The notes beneath the pieces are model-generated. The model ran no database searches. It was not told the origin of the DNA and saw nothing but the letters and a program-made list of their open reading frames with translations. This document shows positions 1 through 5,840 of a DNA stretch of 6,002 nucleotides, in pieces. Each line of letters starts with the position of its first letter. Position 1 is the stretch's first letter. Made by a program: the position numbers and the translations under genes. The stretch is from Ruminococcaceae bacterium UBA7147 (lineage in GTDB: Bacteria; Bacillota; Clostridia; Oscillospirales; Acutalibacteraceae), in contig DKWR01000072.1 in NCBI GenBank assembly GCA_002491825.1, forward strand, positions 1 through 6,002. Reading direction: 5' to 3'.

Positions 1-28
1 CGCATTCCGAATTACGCATTCCGAATTA
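1..28. repeat. Two exact tandem copies of a 14-bp repeat
   Basis: The unit CGCATTCCGAATTA occurs at 1-14 and again, identically and without a gap, at 15-28. The array may continue to the left of the window. It lies about 60 to 85 bases before the first start-like ATG of the tandem-HTH gene, where an operator could sit, and the second copy runs into an AT-rich stretch that could hold a -10 element. Whether it is an operator, an iteron or a neutral tandem duplication cannot be told from the sequence. The 14-bp spacing is not a whole number of helical turns, which argues mildly against two copies of one protein binding the same face. Confidence 0.8.
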
Positions 29-34
29 TATTAT
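5..34 (+). promoter_or_regulatory. Weak candidate promoter of the tandem-HTH gene
   Basis: TATTAT at 29-34 matches the -10 consensus at five of six positions. The only -35 candidate at a usable distance is TTCCGA at 5-10, 18 bases upstream and a poor match, lying inside the first 14-bp repeat. If this is the promoter, the repeats overlap the polymerase site, which would suit regulation by a bound protein. The call rests mainly on the -10 box and on position. Confidence 0.25.
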
Positions 35-71
35 AGTTTAGCTTACTAAAGGGGATAACCTGATAAAAAAT

Positions 72-100
72 AAAGGGAGACGGCTATGTTTACTGAATGA
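72..100 (+). other. Ribosome binding site and cut-off start of the tandem-HTH gene
   Basis: AAAGGGAG at 72-79 lies 6 bases before ATG at 86, the normal arrangement for a start codon. The frame from 86 reads Met-Phe-Thr-Glu and then meets TGA at 98-100. The same frame stays open after that stop and runs into the long CDS through Leu-Asn-Lys-Ile and ATG 113. The ribosome binding site therefore belongs to the long gene, and the TGA splits off its first codons. Reading TGA as Arg (CGA) would restore a complete first helix of the HTH. As it stands, this is a four-codon leader whose stop lies 12 bases before the next ATG, close enough for re-initiation. Confidence 0.7.
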
Positions 101-112
101 TTAAACAAAATT

Positions 113-1888
113 ATGAAAATAATCGGCGCAAAGCCAACTGACATTGCCGGTATTATCGGATGTGACCGTTCCGCAGTTGACCGTATTTGTAAAGGAAGTC
201 GTGTACCGCAAAACGGCGGAAAAAGTGCGACAAGAATTGTTTTGGCTATTTATTCGTTTGCGGATGGAAATGGAAAAACAGAAGATATTTTGAATGAAAT
301 CGGCTGTTCCGCTTCATTTTCCGCAGAGCAAATCAAAGGCGAAATAATGCGTTGGCTTTATGACGGAGAAGATCCGATAAAAGCCCGCAAAGAAGTGCCC
401 ACGGTTTTACATACCCACGATAAATTCGGACAGCGCTTTTCCGCAATACTTGATTTGGCGGAATTTTCAAATGTTCGGTTCGGAAAGCTCCTGAGCATTG
501 ACCCATCGTATATTAGCCGTTTCCGCAACGGACTGCGCACACCTGTATCAAACTCTAAACTCACGGAGAAAATATGCCGTGTTCTTTACAGTCGGTTCAA
601 AGACCAAAAGCGCCTATCAAATCTTGCAAGATTAATGAACATATCGCCCGAAAATCTCCATAACGATACGGATTGGGAAAAAGAGCTGTATTCCTGGCTG
701 TTTCTTTCGGATGACAGCACGGTTTCATCCTTTGTTGTGGGTATGGTAGACCAAATCGGCTCGTTTTCTGCTGATATAATAAAACCTCCTTTGTCCTTTG
801 AAACAGTAGTAGACAAAAGGGCTTTAGGCGACAATCAATCGCTCTATCACGGAATAACAGGCTTGCAAACTGCTGTTCTCCGCTTTCTGGGAAATGTTAT
901 AGAAAGAAAAGAAAAGGATTTATATCTATTTTCCGACCAAAATATAGATTGGATTACCGCAGACAAAGCCTTTCAACAAAAATGGATGTCGCTGATGATT
1001 CAGTGTGTAACAAGCGGTGTGAAAATTCACATCATTCATAATATCGAACGAAATCTGGTTGAAATCGGCGAAGCAATTCGCAGTTGGCTTCCTCTTTATC
1101 CTTCGGGACAAATTGAATCATTTTACCTCGACGGACAGAACAACACGAATTTTTCAACAACACTGTTCTTGTGCCCCGGCTACGCATGTATTTACGGCAA
1201 CAATGTTGTCGGCACGGAAAACAAAAGCGGAAATTATATATACGAAACCGAACCTGAAAGAATAAATCTGTGCCGTCAGTTCTTTGATACGCTTCTCGAC
1301 AAAGCTCACCGTCTTATCAGAGTATGCAAAACCGCTGATTTTTCTCTGTTTGAATCGGATTCATCCGATATTACGGTTTTAAGCAGTTGCCCAACTGTAT
1401 TCTCAATGCCGGAAAATCTTTTTTCGGAATATTTTAACCACTCTGAATTATTAGTCGAGGCAAATGATGCAAAAGATATTTACAAGCAAATGAAATGCCT
1501 TTTTGAGAATGCGTTGTTGTCGGGACACTTTCATGAGTGTGCGCCTTTGCCAAGGGACGAGGACTTATTTGACGAAAAAATATATCCGGAATTTCTATCG
1601 ACGCCTTATTCTCCTCAGGAATTTGCAGAACACACAAAAAACATAATAAATCTTTTGGACAACACAAAATACAGATTTTATCCTTTGCCCGAACCGAGTT
1701 TTTTGGATGTTCAGCTCATTATTTCCAAAAAAAGTGTTGCCGTCAGCCGGTTAACAGCACCGTTCTTCACGATTTTCTTAGAGCATCCGTTCCTGTGCCG
1801 TGCTTTTGCCGAGTATGCAGATTCAGTAAAAAAGCAGTACACTCTGGATAAAGTAACGTTGAAAAGAAAATTGGAGGGATATTGCTGA
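113..1888 (+). CDS. Large tandem helix-turn-helix protein, putative transcriptional regulator with an unassigned sensor-like region
   Basis: The 591-residue protein is probably cytosolic, with no signal peptide or clear membrane segment. Two XRE-like HTH units are visible. The first spans about residues 1-33 with recognition helix DRSAVDRICKGSR (18-30). The second spans about 104-144 and ends ISRFRNGLRTP. They align with no gap and share a G-x-R-x-P ending, so they look like an internal duplication. From about 245 to 405 is a mixed region with IHIIHN near 306-310 and a WLPLYPSG motif (325-332). Residues 430-585 form a further region I cannot assign. As I recall, large clostridial HTH proteins of similar build exist without known function; DNA binding is inferred, and the ligand is unknown. 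ATG 113 has no visible ribosome binding site. The better start, ATG 86, is in the same frame but separated by TGA at 98-100, so expression may be reduced, dependent on re-initiation, or lost. Confidence 0.75.
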   Translation: MKIIGAKPTDIAGIIGCDRSAVDRICKGSRVPQNGGKSATRIVLAIYSFADGNGKTEDILNEIGCSASFSAEQIKGEIMRWLYDGEDPIKARKEVPTVLHTHDKFGQRFSAILDLAEFSNVRFGKLLSIDPSYISRFRNGLRTPVSNSKLTEKICRVLYSRFKDQKRLSNLARLMNISPENLHNDTDWEKELYSWLFLSDDSTVSSFVVGMVDQIGSFSADIIKPPLSFETVVDKRALGDNQSLYHGITGLQTAVLRFLGNVIERKEKDLYLFSDQNIDWITADKAFQQKWMSLMIQCVTSGVKIHIIHNIERNLVEIGEAIRSWLPLYPSGQIESFYLDGQNNTNFSTTLFLCPGYACIYGNNVVGTENKSGNYIYETEPERINLCRQFFDTLLDKAHRLIRVCKTADFSLFESDSSDITVLSSCPTVFSMPENLFSEYFNHSELLVEANDAKDIYKQMKCLFENALLSGHFHECAPLPRDEDLFDEKIYPEFLSTPYSPQEFAEHTKNIINLLDNTKYRFYPLPEPSFLDVQLIISKKSVAVSRLTAPFFTIFLEHPFLCRAFAEYADSVKKQYTLDKVTLKRKLEGYC

Positions 1889-1919
1889 TATTACAATAAC
1901 GGAACAATAAAGGAAAATC

Positions 1920-1953
1920 GGCGGTGACTGAATTCGCTGCCTGCTCTGTTTTT
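1920..1953 (+). terminator. Probable terminator of the tandem-HTH gene
   Basis: Arms GGCGGTGA (1920-1927) and TTCGCTGC-C type sequence ending at 1941 pair over 8 base pairs around a 6-base loop. Two of the pairs are G-U wobbles in the plus-strand transcript and would be A-C mismatches on the other strand. A T5 run follows at 1949-1953, 7 bases after the stem, with a second T5 at 1961-1965. Orientation and position fit the end of the + strand gene, but the distance to the T-run makes it a weak intrinsic terminator. Confidence 0.4.
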
Positions 1954-2016
1954 CTGTGCCTTTTTGGGGTTGTAGGCTCTTGCATAACACAGTCAGCAGC
2001 AATAGACTCAATAGCT

Positions 2017-2493
2017 TTAATTCAGAAGATATACGCCAAAATTGAGATACGTAGCAAAGGTTACCCATAAAAGATAAGGTATTTGCAGCAGAGCAGACGT
2101 TTTCCTGATAGGATAAAACAATTTAATCATCAGAATTATCAACAGCCATAAGAGAAGTATCCATATAAACGAAAACAGATAGGCACTGAAATTGAAAAAG
2201 AATATCGGCCATAAGAAATTTACAAGCAACTGGATTCCGTATACAATCAGTGCCTTTGATTTCCCCTGTTTATCGCTTCGGTAAATCATATATGCCGATA
2301 TACCCATCAGAATAAAGAGTAGTGTCCAGACGATTGGGAAAATAAAATCCGGTGGAGTTAGCGGCGGTTTGTTTGCTTTTTTAAAGTTTTCCATTCCAAG
2401 CATAGTTACAAGTCCCGATAAAAAGCCTGTTCCAAGACTTATAGCCAGACTGATTGCAAGTTGTTTTAAATTTATTTTGTGTACACTCGACAT
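2017..2493 (-). CDS. tspO: TspO/MBR family membrane protein (tryptophan-rich sensory protein family)
   Basis: This is a small integral membrane protein of 158 residues, the usual size for TspO. Five hydrophobic segments are visible: about 12-32, 50-71, 80-101, 104-125 and 136-156. Family signatures are KPPLTPPDFIFPIVWTLLF (42-60), MGISAYMIY (63-71), QLLVNFLWPIFFF (88-100) and PYLLWVTFATYLNFGVYLLN (139-158). Known TspO proteins bind porphyrins, haem intermediates or cholesterol and act in stress responses; the ligand here is not visible. ATG at 2493 is chosen as start because TGAGGTGA-type sequence at 2502-2508 lies 8 bases upstream. An in-frame GTG at 2505 falls inside that ribosome binding site and is unlikely. 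The gene lies 103 bases after fbp on the same strand with a terminator hairpin between them, so it is probably transcribed separately. It converges with the HTH gene. The family assignment is firm; the physiological role is not. Confidence 0.9.
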   Translation of the reverse strand: MSSVHKINLKQLAISLAISLGTGFLSGLVTMLGMENFKKANKPPLTPPDFIFPIVWTLLFILMGISAYMIYRSDKQGKSKALIVYGIQLLVNFLWPIFFFNFSAYLFSFIWILLLWLLIILMIKLFYPIRKTSALLQIPYLLWVTFATYLNFGVYLLN

Positions 2494-2501
2494 ATAATTT
2501 G

Positions 2502-2508
2502 TCACCTC
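2502..2508 (-). promoter_or_regulatory. tspO: Ribosome binding site deciding the tspO start
   Basis: The minus strand reads GAGGTGA here, followed by 8 bases and ATG at 2493. The upstream in-frame GTG (2503-2505) is part of this element, so the 158-residue reading is preferred over 162 residues. Confidence 0.8.
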
Positions 2509-2548
2509 AAAAATGCTCCTGTTCTATTTTATGAACAGAAGCATTTTT
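2509..2548 (-). terminator. Intrinsic terminator of fbp, abutting the tspO ribosome binding site
   Basis: Inverted arms at 2533-2548 and 2509-2524 form a 16-base-pair stem around an 8-base loop (2525-2532). The one non-Watson-Crick position is a U-G wobble in the minus-strand transcript but a C-A mismatch in the plus-strand one, which assigns it to the minus strand and so to fbp, whose stop is 49 bases upstream. The stem ends in A5/T5 tracts, so the T-run is part of the stem, and it is followed at once by the tspO ribosome binding site. Confidence 0.75.
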
Positions 2549-2555
2549 TATTCAA
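2526..2555 (-). promoter_or_regulatory. tspO: Candidate sigma-A promoter of tspO inside the fbp terminator
   Basis: On the minus strand, TTGAAT (2550-2555) is followed after 18 bases by TAAAAT (2526-2531), matching the -35 and -10 consensus at four and five of six positions. The -10 box lies in the loop of the fbp terminator hairpin. Transcription would begin near 2519, giving a leader of about 25 bases that contains only the descending arm of the hairpin and the ribosome binding site. A transcript started here could not form the terminator, while read-through from fbp would. Confidence 0.5.
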
Positions 2556-2596
2556 GGATTCAGTTAATAGTAATTTTTGATTAACATAAAATCAGC

Positions 2597-4552
2597 TCAT
2601 CGGTGTTTGTTCTGGCGAACTTCACCCGAACGGTAGGCGTTAATCAGCTCTTTTAAGTCGCTGATTGATTCCTTGATTTTTGCGCCGTTGTCGGTATCGC
2701 CTACAAGGATTCTTCTGTCTGCTACCTCGGAGGCAACTCTGTGCGTCTGCATATCCGTACTGTTTTTTATCGCCTCTCCGACCGAGCGGAACGGCTCGTG
2801 AGCGGTAAGCATAAGTCCGTATGAATTGTATATCAGCGTGTAGCCTGCAATTCCCGTAACCTTGTGGTACGGACGTGAAAATCCTCCGTCAATGATTATA
2901 ACTCTGCCGCCGCATTTTACGGGATTTTCACCCTCCTGATGATGTATGGGCACGTGACCGTTTATTATGTGCCTGTTCTCCCCTTTTACGCTGAACTCAT
3001 CAAATATTTTCTCGGCAGTTTCTCTGCTGTCAATAAGGGTATAGTAAATATCCTTTGTTTCAATATGGGTGCTTTCGTCGGAAATAAAGTATCTTTCAAA
3101 GGAGGTCATTTTATCTCTACCGTAAAGCGGAGAATCGGCTCCGTTCCACAAATACCAGAGAATATCCCTGCCGTGCTTTCTTTCCAGCTCGTTTACCGAA
3201 AGGAAAGCCTTTCTTGCACAGCTTTCCAGACTGTCATACAGAGCCTTTCCACAGAGAGAATTTCCGAGTATATCTGTCTTGCGGAATCCACCGTCTGCAG
3301 TCATAGGAATACAACCGTGAAACAGCAAATTGCCGTTTGTCACCTTATACAGACTGCCCTTGTTAAGCAGAAGGCTGATATGCTTTTTTAACTTTTCACA
3401 GCTGACGAAGGCATATCTTAACTTCCTTACGACTTCCTTTTCGTCGTCCGTAAGCTCATACGGACAATCGGGATTGACGGTCGGGAAATTGCTGTCGGCA
3501 AGAGGATATCCTCTGCCGTCAAGCTCTATCGTTTTATTTTCAAAATCAATTCTGTGCAGAAGCTTTCTGTTATCCATTTTATACTCGGGATGCTCGCTGA
3601 TAAGCTGTCCTTCAAGCTTGAACTGGATAATTGAAATTGCCTTGTGCGCCTTCATTTCAAGCCCTATTTCAGACATATCGCTGTTTTTGCTCCTGATTTT
3701 AAATTGCGTACAAGGGTCGTCGCCGTAGGTTTTCATAGCAAAGAGCAAAAGCGGCAGAACGCTGATTCCGTAGCCGTTTTCAAGCACCGACACATTATCG
3801 TACAAAAGACTTGTGCGCACAATGTTTGCAATGCAGGCTGTCTGCCCTGCCGATGCGCCCATCCACAAAACGTCGTGGTTGCCCCACTGAATATCAAGCG
3901 AGTGATAATTGCAAAGGCGTTCCATTACAAAATGCGAGCCTGAACCTCTGTCGTAAATGTCGCCGATTATGTGCAGATGGTCAATTACAAGGCGCTGAAT
4001 AAGATTCGACATTTCCTCAATGAACTTGTCGGCATATCCGATTTCAATAATCGTATTGATGATTTCCTCGTAATAAGCGGTTTTGTTGAGAACCTCTTTT
4101 TTCTCTGTGATAAGCTCCTCAATTACATAATTAAAGCTGTCCGGAAGTGCCTTGCGGATTTTTGAGCGTGTGTACTTTGACGAAACTGTACGGCAGACCG
4201 ACACAAGGTTGTAAAGCGTTGTTCGGTACCAGTCATAGGTATTCAGACTTTCCGACTTTATATACTCAAGTTTTTCAATCGGATAATAAATAAGTGACGC
4301 AAGCTCTTTCTTTTCTGATGATGTGAGAGTATCACCAAAAACGTCGTTTATTTTTTTCATTACAGCGCCGGAGCCGTTTCGCAGAACGTGAGAAAAAGCC
4401 TTGTACTCTCCGTGAATATCGGAGAGAAAATGCTCAGTTCCTTTCGGCAAGTTAAGAATTGACTGAAGATTAATAATTTCTGTTGCAGCACTGTCAATCG
4501 TTGGATACTGCATTGACAGACATTCCAGAAATCTCTTTTTATCTTTGTTCAT
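2597..4552 (-). CDS. fbp: Fructose-1,6-bisphosphatase, class III
   Basis: This cytosolic enzyme removes the 1-phosphate from fructose 1,6-bisphosphate to give fructose 6-phosphate (EC 3.1.3.11), the committed step of gluconeogenesis. At 651 residues it has the usual length of the Firmicute class III (Bacillus Fbp type) family. The calcineurin-like metal-binding signatures are intact: DIHGE (45-49), GDIYDRG (197-203) and GNHDVLW (224-230). C-terminal elements include NGHVP (531-535) and DGGFSRPYHKVTGIAGYTL (555-573). No frameshift or missing catalytic residue is visible. The start is supported by AAGGCGGTG (4558-4566), 5 bases before ATG. A near-consensus promoter lies just upstream and a hairpin terminator follows, so the gene appears to be a single unit. 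Several plus-strand reading frames inside it are antisense shadows. Class III enzymes are generally manganese-dependent, and in Bacillus the enzyme responds to phosphoenolpyruvate; whether that holds here is inference. Confidence 0.97.
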   Translation of the reverse strand: MNKDKKRFLECLSMQYPTIDSAATEIINLQSILNLPKGTEHFLSDIHGEYKAFSHVLRNGSGAVMKKINDVFGDTLTSSEKKELASLIYYPIEKLEYIKSESLNTYDWYRTTLYNLVSVCRTVSSKYTRSKIRKALPDSFNYVIEELITEKKEVLNKTAYYEEIINTIIEIGYADKFIEEMSNLIQRLVIDHLHIIGDIYDRGSGSHFVMERLCNYHSLDIQWGNHDVLWMGASAGQTACIANIVRTSLLYDNVSVLENGYGISVLPLLLFAMKTYGDDPCTQFKIRSKNSDMSEIGLEMKAHKAISIIQFKLEGQLISEHPEYKMDNRKLLHRIDFENKTIELDGRGYPLADSNFPTVNPDCPYELTDDEKEVVRKLRYAFVSCEKLKKHISLLLNKGSLYKVTNGNLLFHGCIPMTADGGFRKTDILGNSLCGKALYDSLESCARKAFLSVNELERKHGRDILWYLWNGADSPLYGRDKMTSFERYFISDESTHIETKDIYYTLIDSRETAEKIFDEFSVKGENRHIINGHVPIHHQEGENPVKCGGRVIIIDGGFSRPYHKVTGIAGYTLIYNSYGLMLTAHEPFRSVGEAIKNSTDMQTHRVASEVADRRILVGDTDNGAKIKESISDLKELINAYRSGEVRQNKHR

Positions 4553-4557
4553 TTTTT

Positions 4558-4566
4558 CACCGCCTT
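4558..4566 (-). promoter_or_regulatory. fbp: Ribosome binding site of fbp
   Basis: The minus strand reads AAGGCGGTG, one base away from AAGGAGGTG, followed by A5 and the ATG at 4552. It fixes the fbp start. Confidence 0.75.
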
Positions 4567-4590
4567 GTACTAATATCAGTAGATAGTATT

Positions 4591-4619
4591 ATTATAGCTT
4601 TTGCAGGCTGAATTATCAA
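4591..4619 (-). promoter_or_regulatory. fbp: Strong sigma-A promoter of fbp
   Basis: On the minus strand, TTGATA (4614-4619) and a perfect TATAAT (4591-4596) are separated by exactly 17 bases. Transcription should start near 4584, leaving a leader of roughly 30 bases before ATG 4552 with no room for a riboswitch. The -35 box begins only 7 bases after the base of the terminator stem of the upstream symporter gene. A promoter this close to consensus suggests steady expression, though repressor control cannot be excluded. Confidence 0.88.
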
Positions 4620-4626
4620 GATAGCA

Positions 4627-4670
4627 AAACAGCTCCCGTATAATGCAAATGAATTACACGGAAGCTGTTT
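4627..4670 (-). terminator. Intrinsic terminator of the symporter gene
   Basis: Arms at 4658-4670 (AAACAGCTTCCGT on the minus strand) and 4627-4639 (ACGGGAGCTGTTT) form a 13-base-pair stem around an 18-base loop. The one wobble is U-G in the minus-strand transcript and C-A on the plus strand, which assigns it to the minus-strand symporter, whose stop is 60 bases upstream. The T-run after the stem is short (T4 partly within the arm), so termination may be incomplete. Confidence 0.65.
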
Positions 4671-4674
4671 GTCC

Positions 4675-4695
4675 TATCCCGGGGGTTTTGGGATA
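4675..4695 (-). other. Small second hairpin between the symporter stop and its terminator
   Basis: TATCCC (4675-4680) and GGGATA (4690-4695) are perfect inverted arms of 6 bases around a loop of GGGGGTTTT on the plus strand. It has no T-run of its own. It may stabilise the mRNA end or assist the adjoining terminator, but nothing shows a function. Confidence 0.35.
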
Positions 4696-4730
4696 AAATT
4701 ATGGAAAAGCGGTAATAAGCAAATCAGTGA

Positions 4731-5783
4731 TTACTTTTTGTTGTATATTTCCTTGTTAAGAGCGCCCTCTTTGTGGCTTACAATTACGTTTGTAGCGGCG
4801 TCGCCTACTACGTTGAGGGTAATTACAGCCATACCGGGCAGGTAATTCATTGCAAGAACAAGCGAGTAACCAATCATACAAAGCTCGGAATTAAATCCGA
4901 GTCCCATCATAACAACATAAACCGTCGTAGTACCTGCTACAGGGATAGCAGGAGTACCTACAGCCGTACATATAGAAAGAAATGCTGTCAATATCAAAGT
5001 CATCGGTGTTACGTCAATTCCTGCCGCTGTTCCGATAAAGGTAATTGCAATCATATGCATTGCGGTTGTACCGTTCATATTGATTGTCATACCTGTGGGA
5101 AGAACAAAGCTTGTTACTTCCTCTGAACAGCCAAGCTCGTTTATACAGGTTTTGGTGTTGAGGGGCAATGTTGCGGCTGATGAATTTGTTGCCGCAGCAA
5201 AAAGTCCGATTTTGGCAGTCTTTTTAAGGAAAGTAATCGGGTTAAGACCTGTTGTGAGGAACACGCCTATCGGATAGATTGTGCATACAAGAACAAGACA
5301 AATTACAATTGTTGACGCAATCCATACCAATGTGGGGGAAATATATTCATATCCGTAAACGGCAAGCTCTCTTGAAATCATACAGAAAATTGCAATCGGA
5401 GCAATTTTGTTGATAAGGAAGTCAAGGAACATCTGAACAATATCGTTGAGGTTCTGAATTACATTTTTAATCGGGTCAGCCTTTTTGCCCATTTTTGTAA
5501 TGCACAAGCCGAGGACAATTGCAATTACTACAACCGAAAGAATTGTCGTGTTGGTTGACATTGCGTTAATCATATTTGACGGAACGGCGTTGACAACGGT
5601 TACAAGCGGATTATAGCCCTCCATCGTTACAATTTCCTGAGCCTGCTGTGCAGGAAGGTTTACGCTGAACCAACCCATCGACTTTACAAAGTATGCTCCT
5701 GCACCGTCTGTGCCCATCAGCATACTTTTCAGAAACAGGCACAGAAAACCGACTGCAAAGCCTGCCGCAACTGAAATTATCAT
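4731..5783 (-). CDS. Sodium:dicarboxylate/amino-acid symporter family protein (SDF/DAACS), 5' end disrupted
   Basis: This polytopic inner-membrane transporter would couple sodium or proton entry to uptake of a small organic acid or amino acid. Family landmarks are NPLVTVVNAVPSN (58-70, TM4 start), hairpin 1 motif TNSSAATLPLN (199-209), the TM7 motif in altered form NMNGT (235-239; usual NMDGT), hairpin 2 VGTPAIPVAG (275-284), and TM8 ending LNVVGDAATN (323-332). Length is 350 residues against about 400-440 for the family. Only one hydrophobic segment (about 1-20) precedes TM4, so roughly two of the first three are missing. ATG 5783 has no ribosome binding site and a TAA two codons upstream. 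A good site precedes ATG 5821, which is in another frame. One added A in the A6 run would join them into a protein 13 residues longer. It may be a pseudogene, a coupled or recoded gene, or carry a base-call error. The family call is firm; function is doubtful. Confidence 0.8.
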   Translation of the reverse strand: MIISVAAGFAVGFLCLFLKSMLMGTDGAGAYFVKSMGWFSVNLPAQQAQEIVTMEGYNPLVTVVNAVPSNMINAMSTNTTILSVVVIAIVLGLCITKMGKKADPIKNVIQNLNDIVQMFLDFLINKIAPIAIFCMISRELAVYGYEYISPTLVWIASTIVICLVLVCTIYPIGVFLTTGLNPITFLKKTAKIGLFAAATNSSAATLPLNTKTCINELGCSEEVTSFVLPTGMTINMNGTTAMHMIAITFIGTAAGIDVTPMTLILTAFLSICTAVGTPAIPVAGTTTVYVVMMGLGFNSELCMIGYSLVLAMNYLPGMAVITLNVVGDAATNVIVSHKEGALNKEIYNKK

Positions 5784-5821
5784 TTTTTAACAATTGATGA
5801 CTTTTTCTTTTGTAATGACAT
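5780..5821 (-). other. 13-codon leader frame, probably the original symporter start
   Basis: ATG 5821 is preceded at 8 bases by AAGGAG (5830-5835). It encodes MSLQKKKSSIVKK and stops at TGA (5780-5782), overlapping the downstream ATG 5783 as ATGA. The lysine-rich peptide suits the cytoplasmic N-terminus of a symporter before its first membrane segment, so this looks like the true N-terminus displaced by loss of one A from the A6 run. Translational coupling through the ATGA overlap is the alternative reading. Confidence 0.7.
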
Positions 5822-5829
5822 AATCACAT

Positions 5830-5835
5830 CTCCTT
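5830..5835 (-). promoter_or_regulatory. Ribosome binding site of the symporter leader frame
   Basis: AAGGAG on the minus strand lies 8 bases before ATG 5821. No comparable site precedes ATG 5783, so ribosomes are expected to enter at 5821. Confidence 0.8.
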
Positions 5836-5840
5836 CACAT

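Noticed and set aside
98..100. TGA read as selenocysteine or as tryptophan
   Set aside because: The internal repeat has arginine at this position, TGA ends other genes here, and no obvious selenocysteine hairpin was noticed after the codon.
1767..2068. Two overlapping minus-strand frames of 72 and 81 codons across the end of the HTH gene
   Set aside because: They overlap real genes on one or both sides, lack ribosome binding sites and show no recognisable motif.
1924..2070. 48-codon + strand frame starting with GTG after AAAGGA, with a hydrophobic N-terminal half
   Set aside because: Its 3' third is antisense to the tspO coding end, its start lies in the probable terminator stem, and the sequence resembles no protein I know.
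2503..2505. GTG as an upstream start of tspO, giving 162 residues
   Set aside because: It lies within the GAGGTGA ribosome binding site, which serves ATG 2493 with ideal spacing.
2939..3391. 150-codon + strand frame inside fbp, with further + frames at 3330-4165
   Set aside because: fbp is an intact, well-recognised family member on the other strand; these frames have no family motifs and are antisense shadows.
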